From NCBI GenBank assembly GCA_018970865.1, contig JAGWVN010000007.1, positions 1 to 64,000 on the forward strand: a stretch of DNA of 64,000 nucleotides. The letters run 5' to 3'. Source of the DNA: Betaproteobacteria bacterium (GTDB lineage Bacteria > Pseudomonadota > Gammaproteobacteria > Burkholderiales > Burkholderiaceae_E). The notes beneath the pieces are model-generated. The model was not told where the DNA came from, did not search any database, and saw only the letters and a list, made by a program, of their open reading frames with translations. Shown in pieces: positions 53,051-62,851 of this stretch (within the stretch, counting starts at the first letter, position 1; each line of letters opens with the position of its first letter). The position numbers and the translations under genes are program-made.

Positions 53051-54038
53051 GCGCGGGCTCTTCCATCGCGGCCACCTGCTCGCGCAGCTCGAGCACCCGG
53101 TCCTGCCAGTAGCGGCCGGTGCCAAACCACGGGAAGGCCGCCGGGAACGCGGGATCGGCCCAGCGCCGCGCGATCCAGGCGCTGTAGTGCAGCAGCCGCA
53201 GGGTGCGCAGCGCCTCCAGCAGCAGCAGCTCGCGCCGGTCGAAGGGCTGGAAGGTCTCGTAGCCGGCCAGCACCTCGCGCATCTGCGTGGCCATGGCCAT
53301 GGCGTCGCCCGAGAGCAGCATCCAGAGGTCCTGCACCGCCGGGCCGTTGCGGGCGTCATCCAGGTCGACGAAGTGCGGGCCCTCGTCGGTCCACAGGATG
53401 TTCCCGGCGTGGCAATCGCCGTGCAGGCGCAGCAGCGCCGGGCTGCCGGCCCGTTCGAAGGCGGCGCGTGCGCCGTCGATCGCGCGATCGGCAATGCTGC
53501 GCCAGGCCGGCAGCAGCTCGTCGGGAATCCAGCCGCCCTCGAGCAGGGTCTGGCGCGAGGCCTCGCCCAGCAGCGCCACGCTCACGGTCTCGCGGTGCGC
53601 GAATCGGCTCACCGCGCCCACCCGGTGGATGCGGCCGAGCAGGCGGCCCAGCCAGCGCAGCACGGCCGGGTCATCGAGCTCGGGCGCGCGCCCACCGCGG
53701 CGCGGATAGATCGCGAAGCGGAAATCGCCGTGCCGCAGCAGGGTGCCGTCGCCCAGTGGCAGCGGCGCGACCACCGGCAGCTCGTGCGCGGCGAGTTCGG
53801 CCGCGAAGGCGTGTTCCTCGAGGATCTGCGCGTCGCTCCAGCGGCCGGGGCGATAGAATTTGGCCACCACCGGCGGGCCGTCATCCATCCAGAGCTGATA
53901 CACCCGGTTCTCGTAGCTGTTCATCGCCAGCAGGCGGCCGTCGGGGCGCAGGCCCACGGCCTCGAGCGCGTCGAGCAGCCGCTCCGGGGTGAGCTGGCCG
54001 TAGGGGGTGGCGTCGGGCTCGCGTCCTGGGTCGGTCAT
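53037..54038 (-). CDS. srkA: stress response kinase SrkA-like protein
   Basis: From ATG 54038 the 333-residue protein has the aminoglycoside-phosphotransferase fold of YihE/SrkA: MNSYENRVYQLWM near residue 40, HGDCHAGNILW near 205 (Brenner motif) and VDLDDARNGPAVQDLWML (the metal-binding DxD motif). SrkA is a Ser/Thr kinase that protects cells from stress death in E. coli. The substrate is not known. It converges on prpE, with 14 bases of overlap. Confidence 0.92.
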   Translation of the reverse strand: MTDPGREPDATPYGQLTPERLLDALEAVGLRPDGRLLAMNSYENRVYQLWMDDGPPVVAKFYRPGRWSDAQILEEHAFAAELAAHELPVVAPLPLGDGTLLRHGDFRFAIYPRRGGRAPELDDPAVLRWLGRLLGRIHRVGAVSRFAHRETVSVALLGEASRQTLLEGGWIPDELLPAWRSIADRAIDGARAAFERAGSPALLRLHGDCHAGNILWTDEGPHFVDLDDARNGPAVQDLWMLLSGDAMAMATQMREVLAGYETFQPFDRRELLLLEALRTLRLLHYSAWIARRWADPAFPAAFPWFGTGRYWQDRVLELREQVAAMEEPALMPD

Positions 54039-54095
54039 GGCACCCATCATAGCCCTCGCCATCGGGCACCCCGCTGAGGCTGGAGATTCCCCGTC

Positions 54096-54932
54096 ATGCA
54101 AGCATCCTCGTTCGGCTGGCTGCTCGACCTGATCCTGCTGCCGCTGGCCGGCCCGCTGCTGCTGGCGGCGTTCGGTCTGGTGCTGCTGGTGCGCAAGCGC
54201 CGCTCGGCCTCGGTGCTGTTGCTCGGCTGCGGCATCGGCCTGATCTGGCTGCTCTCGCTGCCCTGGGTGTCCAACCGCCTGTGCGGCGCCCTGGAGAGCG
54301 AGGCCCTGCCGCCGCTCACCGAGGCTCGCCTGCAATCGTTGATGACCGGCGGCAGGCCGCCCGGCGCGGTGGTGGTGGTGGGCGCCGGTGCGCGCGCCGC
54401 GCCCGCGGAAGGGGCCGCGGGACTGCAGCCCGACGCGATCACGCTCGAGCGACTCGCCCAGGCCGCCTGGGTGGTGCGGGTCTCGGGCCTGCGGCTGATG
54501 GTGGCGCCGGGCGCGCCGGCCGGCATCGCCACGGCCGACGCCCAGAGCCTGGCCATGGCGGCCAGCCTGGAGCGCGCCTTCGGCCAGCGCGCGGCCTGGC
54601 GTCAGACTGCGCGCGGCGACACCACCCGCGGCGCGCGCGAGGCCGCGGCGGCGCTGCGCGCCGCTGGCATCACCCGCATCGTGCTGGTCACCCATGCCTG
54701 GCAGATGCACCGGGTGGCCGGCGCCTGGCGCGCCGCTGGCGTGGAGGTCACCCCGGCGCCGCACGGCTCGTGCACGGGCCGGAACGAGATCGGCGCCGAG
54801 CTCGTGCCGTCGGTGACCGCGCTCGACACCTCGCGCCAGGCCCTGGCCGAGTGGGCCGCCCATGTCGGACGCTTCTGGGCCGACCTGTTCGATGGCGGTG
54901 AACCCGACCCGCCCAAGCCGGCATCGGGCTAG
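54096..54932 (+). CDS. YdcF-like DUF218 membrane protein
   Basis: The 278-residue protein has two N-terminal hydrophobic segments (LLDLILLPLAGPLLLAAFGLV and VLLLGCGIGLIWLL) and a DUF218 domain: VVVVGAGARA near residue 90, DTTRGAREAAAALRAAG, and LVTHAWQMHR near 198. Such proteins (ElyC, SanA, YdcF) affect cell-envelope synthesis or bind nucleotide cofactors. The start diverges from srkA with 57 bases between. Confidence 0.87.
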   Translation: MQASSFGWLLDLILLPLAGPLLLAAFGLVLLVRKRRSASVLLLGCGIGLIWLLSLPWVSNRLCGALESEALPPLTEARLQSLMTGGRPPGAVVVVGAGARAAPAEGAAGLQPDAITLERLAQAAWVVRVSGLRLMVAPGAPAGIATADAQSLAMAASLERAFGQRAAWRQTARGDTTRGAREAAAALRAAGITRIVLVTHAWQMHRVAGAWRAAGVEVTPAPHGSCTGRNEIGAELVPSVTALDTSRQALAEWAAHVGRFWADLFDGGEPDPPKPASG

Positions 54933-54968
54933 AATCCGCCACCGTTTCCGCCCTGCCTGGAGCCCCCG

Positions 54969-55376
54969 ATGATCAGCCGTCCTTCGCTGGAATTTGCCGA
55001 TGTCCGCCGCATTGCCGCCGCCGCCGAGGCCCATGCCGTGGCCAATGGCTGGGCGGTCGCGATCGCGATCTGCGATGCCGGCGGCCACCCGCTGTGGCTG
55101 CAGCGCCTGGACGGCACCGCGCCCATCTCCGCGCACATCGCGCCGGCCAAGGCGCGCACCGCAGCACTCGGCCAGCGCGAGTCGCGCATCTACGAAGAAA
55201 TGATCAACAACGGCCGCACCTCCTTCCTGTCGGCGCCGCAGCTCGACGGCCTGCTCGAGGGGGGCGTGCCCATCATGGTCGACGGCCACTGCATCGGCGC
55301 GGTCGGGGTCTCGGGCGTGAAGTCCACCGAGGACGCCCAGATCGCCCGGGCGGGCATCGCCGCGCTCACCGCCTGA
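54969..55376 (+). CDS. GlcG/HbpS-like heme-binding domain protein (DUF336)
   Basis: The 135-residue protein is of the GlcG/HbpS family: IAAAAEAHAVANGWAVAIAICDAGGHPL at the N-terminus, SAHIAPAKARTAALG near residue 55, and the GVPIMVDGHCIGAVGVSG strand near 98. HbpS binds heme in Streptomyces; the role of GlcG-type proteins in gram-negatives is not settled. It lies 36 bases after the DUF218 gene. Confidence 0.88.
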   Translation: MISRPSLEFADVRRIAAAAEAHAVANGWAVAIAICDAGGHPLWLQRLDGTAPISAHIAPAKARTAALGQRESRIYEEMINNGRTSFLSAPQLDGLLEGGVPIMVDGHCIGAVGVSGVKSTEDAQIARAGIAALTA

Positions 55377-55395
55377 CGCCGCGCGGGCCCGCGCC

Positions 55396-56685
55396 GTGGC
55401 CTTCTTCGACCGGTCCTCGCTGAACGACGGGGTCCGCCCCCGCGAAGTCTTCGGCTGGGCGATGTACGACTTCGCCAATTCCGGCTACACCACGGTGGTG
55501 CTCACCGCGGTGTTCAGCGCCTACTTCGTGGGCGGGGTGGCGGGGGGCGCGCCCTGGGCCACCTTCGCCTGGACCGCCGCCCTCTCGCTCTCCTGCCTGC
55601 TGGTCATGGTGGCGGCGCCTGCGCTTGGCGCCTGGGCCGATGCCCACGGCGCCAAGAAGCGGGTGCTGGCCGCTGCAACCATCGGCTGCGTGGCGGCCAC
55701 TGCGGCGCTGGCCTGGGTGGGGCCCGGCGACATCGCGCTCGCGGTGATCGCGATCGTCATCTCCAACTTCTTCTTCAGTCTGGCCGAGGGCGTGGTGGCC
55801 GCCTTCCTGCCCGAACTCGCCCGGCCCCATGCGCTGGGCAAGGTCTCGGGCTGGGGCTGGAGCTTCGGCTACTTCGGCGGCATGCTCACGCTCGGCCTGG
55901 GCCTGGCGGTGGTGCTCTCGGCTCAGGCCCGGGGGCAGGGCGCGGCGCAGTTCGTGCCGCTGACCATGGCCATCACCGCTGGGGTCTATGCGCTGGCCTG
56001 TCTGCCCACCTTCCTGCTGCTGCGCGAGCGCGCGATCGGCCCGGGCGCAGGGCCGGTCGGGCCGGCCGAAGACAGCCTGCAGCGGCTGCGCCGCACTTGG
56101 CGCGAATCAGCCCGCTTCGCCGACTTCCGTCGCATGCTCTGGTGCGGCTGCCTGTACCAGGCCGGCATCGCGGTGGTGATTGCGCTGGCTGCGGTCTACG
56201 CGGAGCAGGCCATGGGCTTCACCCAGGTGCAGACCATGATCCTGATCTTCCTGGTCAACATCGCCGCCGCGGTGGGTGCTTTCGGCTTCGGCTATGCCCA
56301 GGACCGCCTGGGCCACCGGCGCGCCCTGGTGTTCACCCTGCTGGGCTGGATCCTGATGGTGGCCCTGGCCGCCCTGGGCACCTCCGTGGCGCTCTTCTGG
56401 GTTGCCGCCACCATCGCCGGGCTGTGCATGGGGTCGAGCCAGTCCTGCGGCCGCGCGATGGTGGCGGCCATGGCGCCGGCCCAGCGCACCGCCGAGTTCT
56501 TCGGCCTATGGACGCTGGCAGTGCGCCTGGCCGCGATCGTCGGCCCGCTCACCTACGGCGCGGTGACCTGGGCCACCGGCGGCAATCACCGCCTGGCCAT
56601 CGGCGTGACCGGGCTGTTCTTCGTGGCCGCGCTGGGGGTGCTGCGCGGCATCGATCTCGACCGCGCCCGCCGCGCAGCGGCCTGA
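55396..56685 (+). CDS. UMF1/Atg22-type MFS transporter
   Basis: The 429-residue protein starts at GTG 55396 and has about 12 hydrophobic segments. The start WAMYDFANSGYTTVVLTAVFS is the signature of the Atg22/UMF1 family. Yeast Atg22 exports amino acids from the vacuole; bacterial functions are unknown. It lies 19 bases after the GlcG-like gene on the same strand and may be in one operon with it. Confidence 0.9.
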   Translation: MAFFDRSSLNDGVRPREVFGWAMYDFANSGYTTVVLTAVFSAYFVGGVAGGAPWATFAWTAALSLSCLLVMVAAPALGAWADAHGAKKRVLAAATIGCVAATAALAWVGPGDIALAVIAIVISNFFFSLAEGVVAAFLPELARPHALGKVSGWGWSFGYFGGMLTLGLGLAVVLSAQARGQGAAQFVPLTMAITAGVYALACLPTFLLLRERAIGPGAGPVGPAEDSLQRLRRTWRESARFADFRRMLWCGCLYQAGIAVVIALAAVYAEQAMGFTQVQTMILIFLVNIAAAVGAFGFGYAQDRLGHRRALVFTLLGWILMVALAALGTSVALFWVAATIAGLCMGSSQSCGRAMVAAMAPAQRTAEFFGLWTLAVRLAAIVGPLTYGAVTWATGGNHRLAIGVTGLFFVAALGVLRGIDLDRARRAAA

Positions 56686-56748
56686 AGGCTGGCCTGCACG
56701 GCAGCCTGAGCGCCGGTCGGGCGCCTGACCGGGCGCTCACCTGCGTGC

Positions 56749-58275
56749 TCAGGTTCTGGCCAGCGGCGCGCGCCGGGCGATCCAGGGCTCGGCGGCTTCC
56801 AGCTGCGCGGCCAGCGCGAGCAGCCGGGCATCCTCGCCGAAGCGGCCCACCAGCTGCACGCCGATCGGCAGGCCGGTGGCGCTCGTGCCCATCGGCAGGG
56901 AGATGGCCGGCTGCCCGGTCATGTTGGCCAGCGGCGTGAAGGGCGAGTAGCCGACGATGCCCTGGGGTCCGAGCCGGTAGTCGACGAAGTCCGGGTTGCT
57001 CATCGCCCAGCGGCCCAGCCGCGCGGGCGGCTCGGCGAGCACCGGGCACAGCAGCACCTCATGACCGGCATCGGCATCTCCGCCCGGGGTGAAGAACTCG
57101 GCCACGCGCCGGTTCAGGGCGTGCAGGGTGCCCAGCGCGCTCATGTACTGCGGCGCCGACAGGCTGCGGCCGTACTCCCAGGCCGAGCGGGTGGTCGGTT
57201 CGAGTTCGCCGTCCTGCAGCGGCCGGCCCCGCCGCGCGAGGTGGTTCTCGATCGACATCGCGGTGCCGCTGGCCACCACCTTCATCAGCGGCTCGACGAT
57301 CTCCCGGGTGCCCAGCGCGGGTCGCGCCTCCACCACGACATGACCCAGCGAGGCGAGCAGCCGCCCGGCGGCCAGCACGGCTGCGCTCACATCGGGATGC
57401 ACCGGCTCGCCCTCCAGGGTGGTGGCCATCAGCGCCACCCGAAGACGCCCCAGCCCCATGCCCGGGTTGCGCAGCGCGGCCATCGGGTCGGACCAGGCCG
57501 GGGCGCTGTAGGGCGCGCCCGGGTCCGATCCTGCCGTGCAGGCCAGGGCCTGGGCGCTGTCGCGCACCGACACCGAGACCACATGCTCGGTGGCCAGACC
57601 CCCCCAGCCCTCGCCGGCCAGCGGCCCGCTCGGGATCAGGCCGCGGCTGGGCTTGAGTCCGACCAGGCCGCAGCAGGCGGCGGGAATCCGGATGGAGCCC
57701 GCGCCATCGGAGGCATGGGCGATCGGCACGATGCCCGCAGCCACCGCCGCGGCCGCCCCGCCGCTGGAGCCGCCGGCGCTGTGCGCGGGGTTCCAGGGGT
57801 TGCGGGTGGGGCCACCGTAGGCCACCGCCTCGGTGGACGGACTGATTCCCATCTCGGGGCTGGTGCTGCGCGCGAACAGCACGAAGCCGGCGCGCCGATA
57901 CCGGGCGACCAGCGCGCTGTCCACCGGCCAGGCCAGGCGGCCGAACAGCCGCGAGCCCATGGTGGAGGGCAGGTCGGTCGCGGCGGTGGCAAGGTCCTTC
58001 AGCGGCATCGGCACGCCCAGGAAGGGGCGTTCGCGTCGCAGCCGCGCGATGCCGTCCGGCTGCCGCCGGGCCTGCGCGAGTTCGGCATCGAGGGCGTCGG
58101 CTGCGGCGCGGGCCGCGTCGTGCGCCGGGTTGCACAGCGCATTGACCGCCGGATCGATGCGTTCGGCCAGCGAGATCGCATGCTCGAGGGCCTCGCGGGC
58201 GCTGAGTTCACCGCTGGCGATGTGGCGGGCAAGGCCCAGCGCGTCCTGGCCGGGCCAGTGGCATCGGGCTGACAT
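56749..58275 (-). CDS. amidase signature-family enzyme
   Basis: From ATG 58275 the 508-residue protein has the Ser-cisSer-Lys machinery: catalytic Lys in VPMPLKDLATA near residue 90, and the two serines in HSAGGSSGGAAAAVAAG near 165-195. The start MSARCHWPGQDALGLARHIASGEL matches amidases. It hydrolyses an amide bond, possibly in a compound imported by the ABC system to the right. It lies 69 bases downstream of the M81 gene on the same strand and is probably co-transcribed. Confidence 0.92.
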   Translation of the reverse strand: MSARCHWPGQDALGLARHIASGELSAREALEHAISLAERIDPAVNALCNPAHDAARAAADALDAELAQARRQPDGIARLRRERPFLGVPMPLKDLATAATDLPSTMGSRLFGRLAWPVDSALVARYRRAGFVLFARSTSPEMGISPSTEAVAYGGPTRNPWNPAHSAGGSSGGAAAAVAAGIVPIAHASDGAGSIRIPAACCGLVGLKPSRGLIPSGPLAGEGWGGLATEHVVSVSVRDSAQALACTAGSDPGAPYSAPAWSDPMAALRNPGMGLGRLRVALMATTLEGEPVHPDVSAAVLAAGRLLASLGHVVVEARPALGTREIVEPLMKVVASGTAMSIENHLARRGRPLQDGELEPTTRSAWEYGRSLSAPQYMSALGTLHALNRRVAEFFTPGGDADAGHEVLLCPVLAEPPARLGRWAMSNPDFVDYRLGPQGIVGYSPFTPLANMTGQPAISLPMGTSATGLPIGVQLVGRFGEDARLLALAAQLEAAEPWIARRAPLART

Positions 58276-58344
58276 GGCGACTCCGGTTGTGGAAGGGGGG
58301 AGATCGGGCCGGGCCAAACCGCGGCCGCGAACCGGGAACAGAAC

Positions 58345-59853
58345 TCAGGCGGGCTGGAACACCGGCCCGAGCGGCCGCATCCGGATGCCGGGACGCAGCC
58401 GCCGCCAGGGGAAGTCGACCGGGTCGGCGAGCGCCGGCCCGGGCGAGCGCACCACCAGCACCTCGCGCGAGATCGGCTGGAAGTCGGCGCGGAAGTGCAC
58501 CGAGCTCTTCAGCGCCAGCACCCGCTGGCGCGCGGGCTCCACGCCGAGGTGACGGAACATCTCCTGGTCGGCCGCCTGGCACTTGCGCGAGGCCAGCGCC
58601 ACCCGCACGCCAGGCGCCTGCTCCGAACGCAGCAGCGCCATCGGGCCCAGCGCCATGCGAAAGCCGTTGAACATCGGGCCGGTGCAGCGGAACTGGCCGT
58701 CGCCCAGCCGCTCGACCGTGAAGCGGCCGCGCAGCGGCTGATGCCCGGGCACGCCCGAGACCGCGCCGAGCGCGAAGTCCAGCGTGGCGCCCTGGCCGGC
58801 CTCGTGCGCGCGACTGGCGCTGGCCGCATCGATCAGCAGGCCGAGCACCGCGCCCTCGGCGCGCTGGCCCACCAGCGCCTGCAGCAGCCCCACGGTGTCG
58901 CCATTGCCGCCCGCGCCGGGGTTGTCCTGGGTGTCGGCCAGCACCACCGGCGAGCCCGGCTCGCCGCGCGCCGCGGCCCGGCGCACCGCCTCCTCGGGCT
59001 CGAGCAGCTCGAGGGCGAAGTCCTTCTCGGCCGCGTTCACCGCGTCGGCAAGCTGCGCCACCGCGGCCTGCACCGCCCGGTCATCGTGACCGTAGCCGAC
59101 CACCGACATGCCGCACTCCGGGAAGTCGGCCATCGGGAAGCCGGGAGCGAAGGACAGCGACACGCCGGTCTGTTCCTCGAGGCGCCCGAGCAGCGCATAC
59201 AGGCTGCGGCCAGGCTCGATGAAGGTGCTCTGCGAGGGGATGCCGGTGAGGTAGTCGAAGCCACGGAACGCCTTCGCGAAGCGCTGGCCGCTGCTCAGCA
59301 GGCGCATCAGCATCCCGGCGGCGCGCGCGCCGGTCTCGGCCATGTCGACATGGGGATAGGTGCGGTAGATCGACAGCGCATCGGCGTGACGCACCATGGC
59401 CCGGGTGACATTGGCATGCAGGTCGAGGCTGGCCACCACCGGCACCTCGGCGCCGACCACCTCGCGCACCCGGCGCAGCAGCTCGCCTTCGCCGTCGTCA
59501 TGGTGTTCGGTGACCATCGCGCCATGCAGGTCGAGATAGACGCCGTCGACCCGGCCGGCGGCGCGCAGGCGCGCGATCAGGTCACCGACGATGGTCTCGA
59601 AGGCGTCGCGGGTGACATGGGCCGAGGGCGAGGCGGCTGCCCAGGTGAGCGGCACCAGCCGATGCCCGGCCGAGCGCAGGGCCACGATCGCCCCCTGCAG
59701 CGGCAGGTTGGCGCCGGCCACCGCCTCGAACATCGGCTCGCCGCGCTGGATGGAGGGCCATCCGCCGCCCTGCACGAAGGCCTCGTAGTCGGCCCGCGTG
59801 GGCGCGAAGGTGTTGGTTTCATGCTGCATGCCGCCAACTGCGATCAGGGCCAT
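58345..59853 (-). CDS. M81-family metallopeptidase (MlrC-like)
   Basis: From ATG 59853 the 502-residue protein has the M81/MlrC start (GGMQHETNTFAPTRADYEAF), a DGVYLDLHGAM metal-site region near residue 105, SLDLHANVTRAMV near 140, and VVLADTQDNPGAGGNGDT near 300. MlrC cleaves linearised microcystin in sphingomonads, but most members sit beside peptide ABC transporters with unknown substrates. It diverges from the substrate-binding-protein gene and precedes the amidase, suggesting joint use of an imported peptide or amide. Confidence 0.9.
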   Translation of the reverse strand: MALIAVGGMQHETNTFAPTRADYEAFVQGGGWPSIQRGEPMFEAVAGANLPLQGAIVALRSAGHRLVPLTWAAASPSAHVTRDAFETIVGDLIARLRAAGRVDGVYLDLHGAMVTEHHDDGEGELLRRVREVVGAEVPVVASLDLHANVTRAMVRHADALSIYRTYPHVDMAETGARAAGMLMRLLSSGQRFAKAFRGFDYLTGIPSQSTFIEPGRSLYALLGRLEEQTGVSLSFAPGFPMADFPECGMSVVGYGHDDRAVQAAVAQLADAVNAAEKDFALELLEPEEAVRRAAARGEPGSPVVLADTQDNPGAGGNGDTVGLLQALVGQRAEGAVLGLLIDAASASRAHEAGQGATLDFALGAVSGVPGHQPLRGRFTVERLGDGQFRCTGPMFNGFRMALGPMALLRSEQAPGVRVALASRKCQAADQEMFRHLGVEPARQRVLALKSSVHFRADFQPISREVLVVRSPGPALADPVDFPWRRLRPGIRMRPLGPVFQPA

Positions 59854-60153
59854 CGTCCGCTCCGCGCCTGGGATTGTCGGCGGCGACGATAGCGGCTTTT
59901 GCAGCGCCTTGCCAACCGCGGCCGGCTGCCCCGCGGGTTGCCGGCCGGATTGGACGCGCCCGGTCCGGCCGATGTAGTCTGCGCGACCTCGCGGCGTGGC
60001 GCCGTCGGCCGCACCAGCCTGGCCGGCATGCACCGCTTCGGCGCGAGCGCCGCCCGCCGTCGCATTCCCCTTCGCGGCGTTCCGGCGCGCCCGCGGTTCG
60101 CATCGCGGGTGGTATGGTTCCTGCATTCCCTCCCATCACACAGGAGAAGGCTC

Positions 60154-61755
60154 GTGTCCCTTGCCCAACTGACCCGCCGTCATGCGATGGCTGTCCTGAT
60201 CGCCGGCGCCGGCGCGTTCGCCGCCGCCGCCGCGTCGCCCGTGGCCGCCCAGTCGGTCCTGCGCGTGGTGCCGCACTCGAACCTCGCGGTGCTCGACCCG
60301 ATCTGGACCACCGCCTACATGAGCCGCAACCACGGCTACATGATCTACGACACGCTGTTCGGCACCGACGAGAACGGCAAGGTCAAGCCGCAGATGGTGG
60401 ACACCTACTCCATCAGCCCCGATAACCGGATGTACACCTTCAAGCTGCGCAAGGGCCTGGAGTTCCACGACGGCAAGCCGGTCACTTCGGAAGATGTCAT
60501 CGCCTCGCTGCAGCGCTGGGGCAAGCGCGATGCCATGGGCTCGGCGCTGATGCAGTTCGTGGCGCGCATGGACGCGCCCTCGCCCGACACCTTCCGCATC
60601 TTCCTGGGCGAGGCCTGCGGCTTCGTGATCGAGGCGCTCGGCAAGCCGTCCTCGAATGTGCCCTTCATCATGCCCAAGCGGATCGCCGAGACCGATCCGT
60701 TCAAGCAGATCGAGGAGCACATCGGCTCGGGCCCGTACATCTTCAAGCGCGACGAGTTCAAGCCGGGCGACAAGGCGGTCTATCTCAAGAACCCCAAGTA
60801 TGTGCCGCGCGCCGAGCCGCCCTCGGGCACCACCGGTGGCAAACGGGTGTTCGTCGACCGGGTGGAGTGGAACCTCGCGCTGCGTGACGCCCAGGCCCAG
60901 GTCAACGCGCTGCAGAAGGGCGAGGTCGACATCATCGAGGCCCTGGGCTTCGACTTCTACGAGACCGCCAAGGCCGACGCCAACATCCAGCTGCCGAAGT
61001 ACGCCAACTACGGCCTGCAGTACATGGCCCGCTTCAACCACCTGCACAAGCCCTTCGACAACCCGAAGGTCCGTCAGGCGGTGATCGCCGCGTTCAGCCA
61101 GGAGGCGTTCCTGCGCGCGCAGGTCGGCGTGAAGGACCTGTACAAGCCCTGCGGCTCGATGTTCATGTGCGGCACGCCCTATGGCTCCACGGCCGGCAGC
61201 GACCTGCAGATGAAGTCGAACATGAAGAAGGCCCAGGAGCTGGTGAAGGCCTCGGGCTATGACGGCACCCCCATCGTGGTGATGAAGCCCACCGACCTCG
61301 CCTCCATCCAGAAGCTGCCCGATGTGGCCGCCCAGCTCATGCGTCAGGCCGGCTTCAAGGTCGACCTGCAGGCCATGGACTGGCAGACCCTGGTGGGTCG
61401 TCGCGCCAAGAAAGACGCGCCCGACAAGGGCGGCTGGCACATGTTCCTGACCGCCTGGCAGGCCTTCGACATGTGGAGCCCGATCGCCAATCCCACCATG
61501 GACACCCGTGGCGAGGCCTCCACCTGGTTCGGCTGGGCCAAGGACGAGAAGATGGTCGAGCTGCGCAACAAGTTCATGCGCGCCACCGACGAGGCCGAGA
61601 AGAAGAAGCTTGCCGATCAGCTGCACGCCCGCGCCTTCGAGGTGGGCACCCATGTGATCCTGGGCGAGTACCAGCAGCCGATGGCCGCGCGCAAGAACAT
61701 CAGCGGCTTCTTCGTGACCAATGGCAACATCTACTGGAACCTGAAGAAAGACTGA
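60154..61755 (+). CDS. peptide-type ABC transporter substrate-binding protein
   Basis: GTG 60154 follows AGGAGAAGG and gives 533 residues with a Tat-like signal (TRRHAMAVLIAGAGAFAAAAASPVAAQ). It is a family 5 solute-binding protein: RVVPHSNLAVLDPIWTTAY, FHDGKPVTSEDVIASLQRW near residue 100, and a late IWNLKKD end. The family binds di- or oligopeptides, nickel or other compounds. It is the first gene of an importer whose permeases and one ATPase gene follow; the operon runs off the window. Confidence 0.94.
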   Translation: MSLAQLTRRHAMAVLIAGAGAFAAAAASPVAAQSVLRVVPHSNLAVLDPIWTTAYMSRNHGYMIYDTLFGTDENGKVKPQMVDTYSISPDNRMYTFKLRKGLEFHDGKPVTSEDVIASLQRWGKRDAMGSALMQFVARMDAPSPDTFRIFLGEACGFVIEALGKPSSNVPFIMPKRIAETDPFKQIEEHIGSGPYIFKRDEFKPGDKAVYLKNPKYVPRAEPPSGTTGGKRVFVDRVEWNLALRDAQAQVNALQKGEVDIIEALGFDFYETAKADANIQLPKYANYGLQYMARFNHLHKPFDNPKVRQAVIAAFSQEAFLRAQVGVKDLYKPCGSMFMCGTPYGSTAGSDLQMKSNMKKAQELVKASGYDGTPIVVMKPTDLASIQKLPDVAAQLMRQAGFKVDLQAMDWQTLVGRRAKKDAPDKGGWHMFLTAWQAFDMWSPIANPTMDTRGEASTWFGWAKDEKMVELRNKFMRATDEAEKKKLADQLHARAFEVGTHVILGEYQQPMAARKNISGFFVTNGNIYWNLKKD

Positions 61756-61771
61756 GGCCCGGCGCGCCTGC

Positions 61772-61800
61772 GCCTGCCTGCGCCGCCGGCGCGGGCAGGC
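61772..61800 (+). other. 13-base-pair stem-loop after the binding-protein gene
   Basis: GCCTGCCTGCGCC (61772-61784) pairs with GGCGCGGGCAGGC (61788-61800) with one G-U pair and a GCC loop. No T run follows. It lies 16 bases after the stop of the binding-protein gene and may protect the upstream mRNA or lower permease expression, which is common in ABC operons. It may also be a mobile extragenic repeat. Confidence 0.65.
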
Positions 61801-61894
61801 CTCGCCCCCGGGATCGCGCGGCCTGAACTGCTGCGCCCGCCATCTCGCGCCGCGTCGCCACCGTTCCCGTCCCTCCTGCGTCCTTCGCCGCCCG

Positions 61895-62836
61895 ATGCTC
61901 GCCTTCCTCGCCCGAAGACTCGCCGCCACGATCCCGGTGCTGCTGATCGTGTCGCTGCTGGTCTTCCTCATGCTGCGCCTGACGCCCGGCGACCCGGCGG
62001 CGGTGCTGGCGGGTGACGCCGCCTCGGCCGAGCAGATCGCCCAGATCCGCACCAGCCTCGGGCTGGACCGTTCGATCCCCGAGCAGTACGCGATCTGGTT
62101 CGGCCACCTGCTCGGCGGCGATCTCGGGCAGTCGTACTACTACCGCATGCCGGTCACCAGCCTGATCGCGCAGCGCCTCGAGCCCTCGGTGTCGCTGGCC
62201 CTGATCACCATCCTCATCGCGGTCTCGGTGGCGGTGCCGCTGGGCGTGATGGCCGCCTGGCGCTTCGGCGGATGGCTCGACCGCGGCCTGATGGGCTTCT
62301 CGGTGCTGGGCTTCTCGGTGCCGGTCTTCGTGCTGGCCTATGTGCTGATCTGGGCGGTCTCGCTCAAGCTCGGCTGGCTGCCGGTGCAGGGCTACAAGCG
62401 CATCGCCGACGGCGTGGGTCCCTGGCTCTACCACCTGGTGCTGCCCTCGCTCACCCTGTCGGTGATCTACATCGCGCTGATCGCCCGGGTCACCCGCGCG
62501 TCGGTGCTCGAGACCCTCGGCGAGGACTACATCCGCACCGCCCGGGCCAAGGGTCTGGCCGAGTCGCGGGTGCTGGTGCGCCATGCCCTGGCCAATGCCG
62601 CCGTGCCGATCGCCACCGTCATCGGCATCGGCATCGCGCTGCTGATCGGCGGCGTGGTGGTCACCGAGTCGGTGTATGCCATCCCGGGCCTCGGCCGCCT
62701 GACGGTCGACGCGGTGCTGGCGCGCGACTTCCCCACCATCCAGGGCGTGATCCTGTTCTTCTCCTTCGTCTATGTGGGCATCAACCTGCTGGTCGACCTC
62801 TCCTATGTGTTCTTCGATCCGCGCATCCGCTACTGA
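61895..62836 (+). CDS. ABC transporter permease, DppB-like
   Basis: The 313-residue protein has six hydrophobic segments and the family-typical start (FLARRLAATIPVLLIVSLLVFLML) and RLTPGDPAAVLAG. The EAA-like loop is near residue 215 (YIRTARAKGLAESRVLVRHALAN). It forms half of the peptide-import channel. It lies 139 bases after the binding-protein gene, with a stem-loop between. Confidence 0.94.
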   Translation: MLAFLARRLAATIPVLLIVSLLVFLMLRLTPGDPAAVLAGDAASAEQIAQIRTSLGLDRSIPEQYAIWFGHLLGGDLGQSYYYRMPVTSLIAQRLEPSVSLALITILIAVSVAVPLGVMAAWRFGGWLDRGLMGFSVLGFSVPVFVLAYVLIWAVSLKLGWLPVQGYKRIADGVGPWLYHLVLPSLTLSVIYIALIARVTRASVLETLGEDYIRTARAKGLAESRVLVRHALANAAVPIATVIGIGIALLIGGVVVTESVYAIPGLGRLTVDAVLARDFPTIQGVILFFSFVYVGINLLVDLSYVFFDPRIRY

Positions 62837-62851
62837 TCGCGCCCGGCAGCC

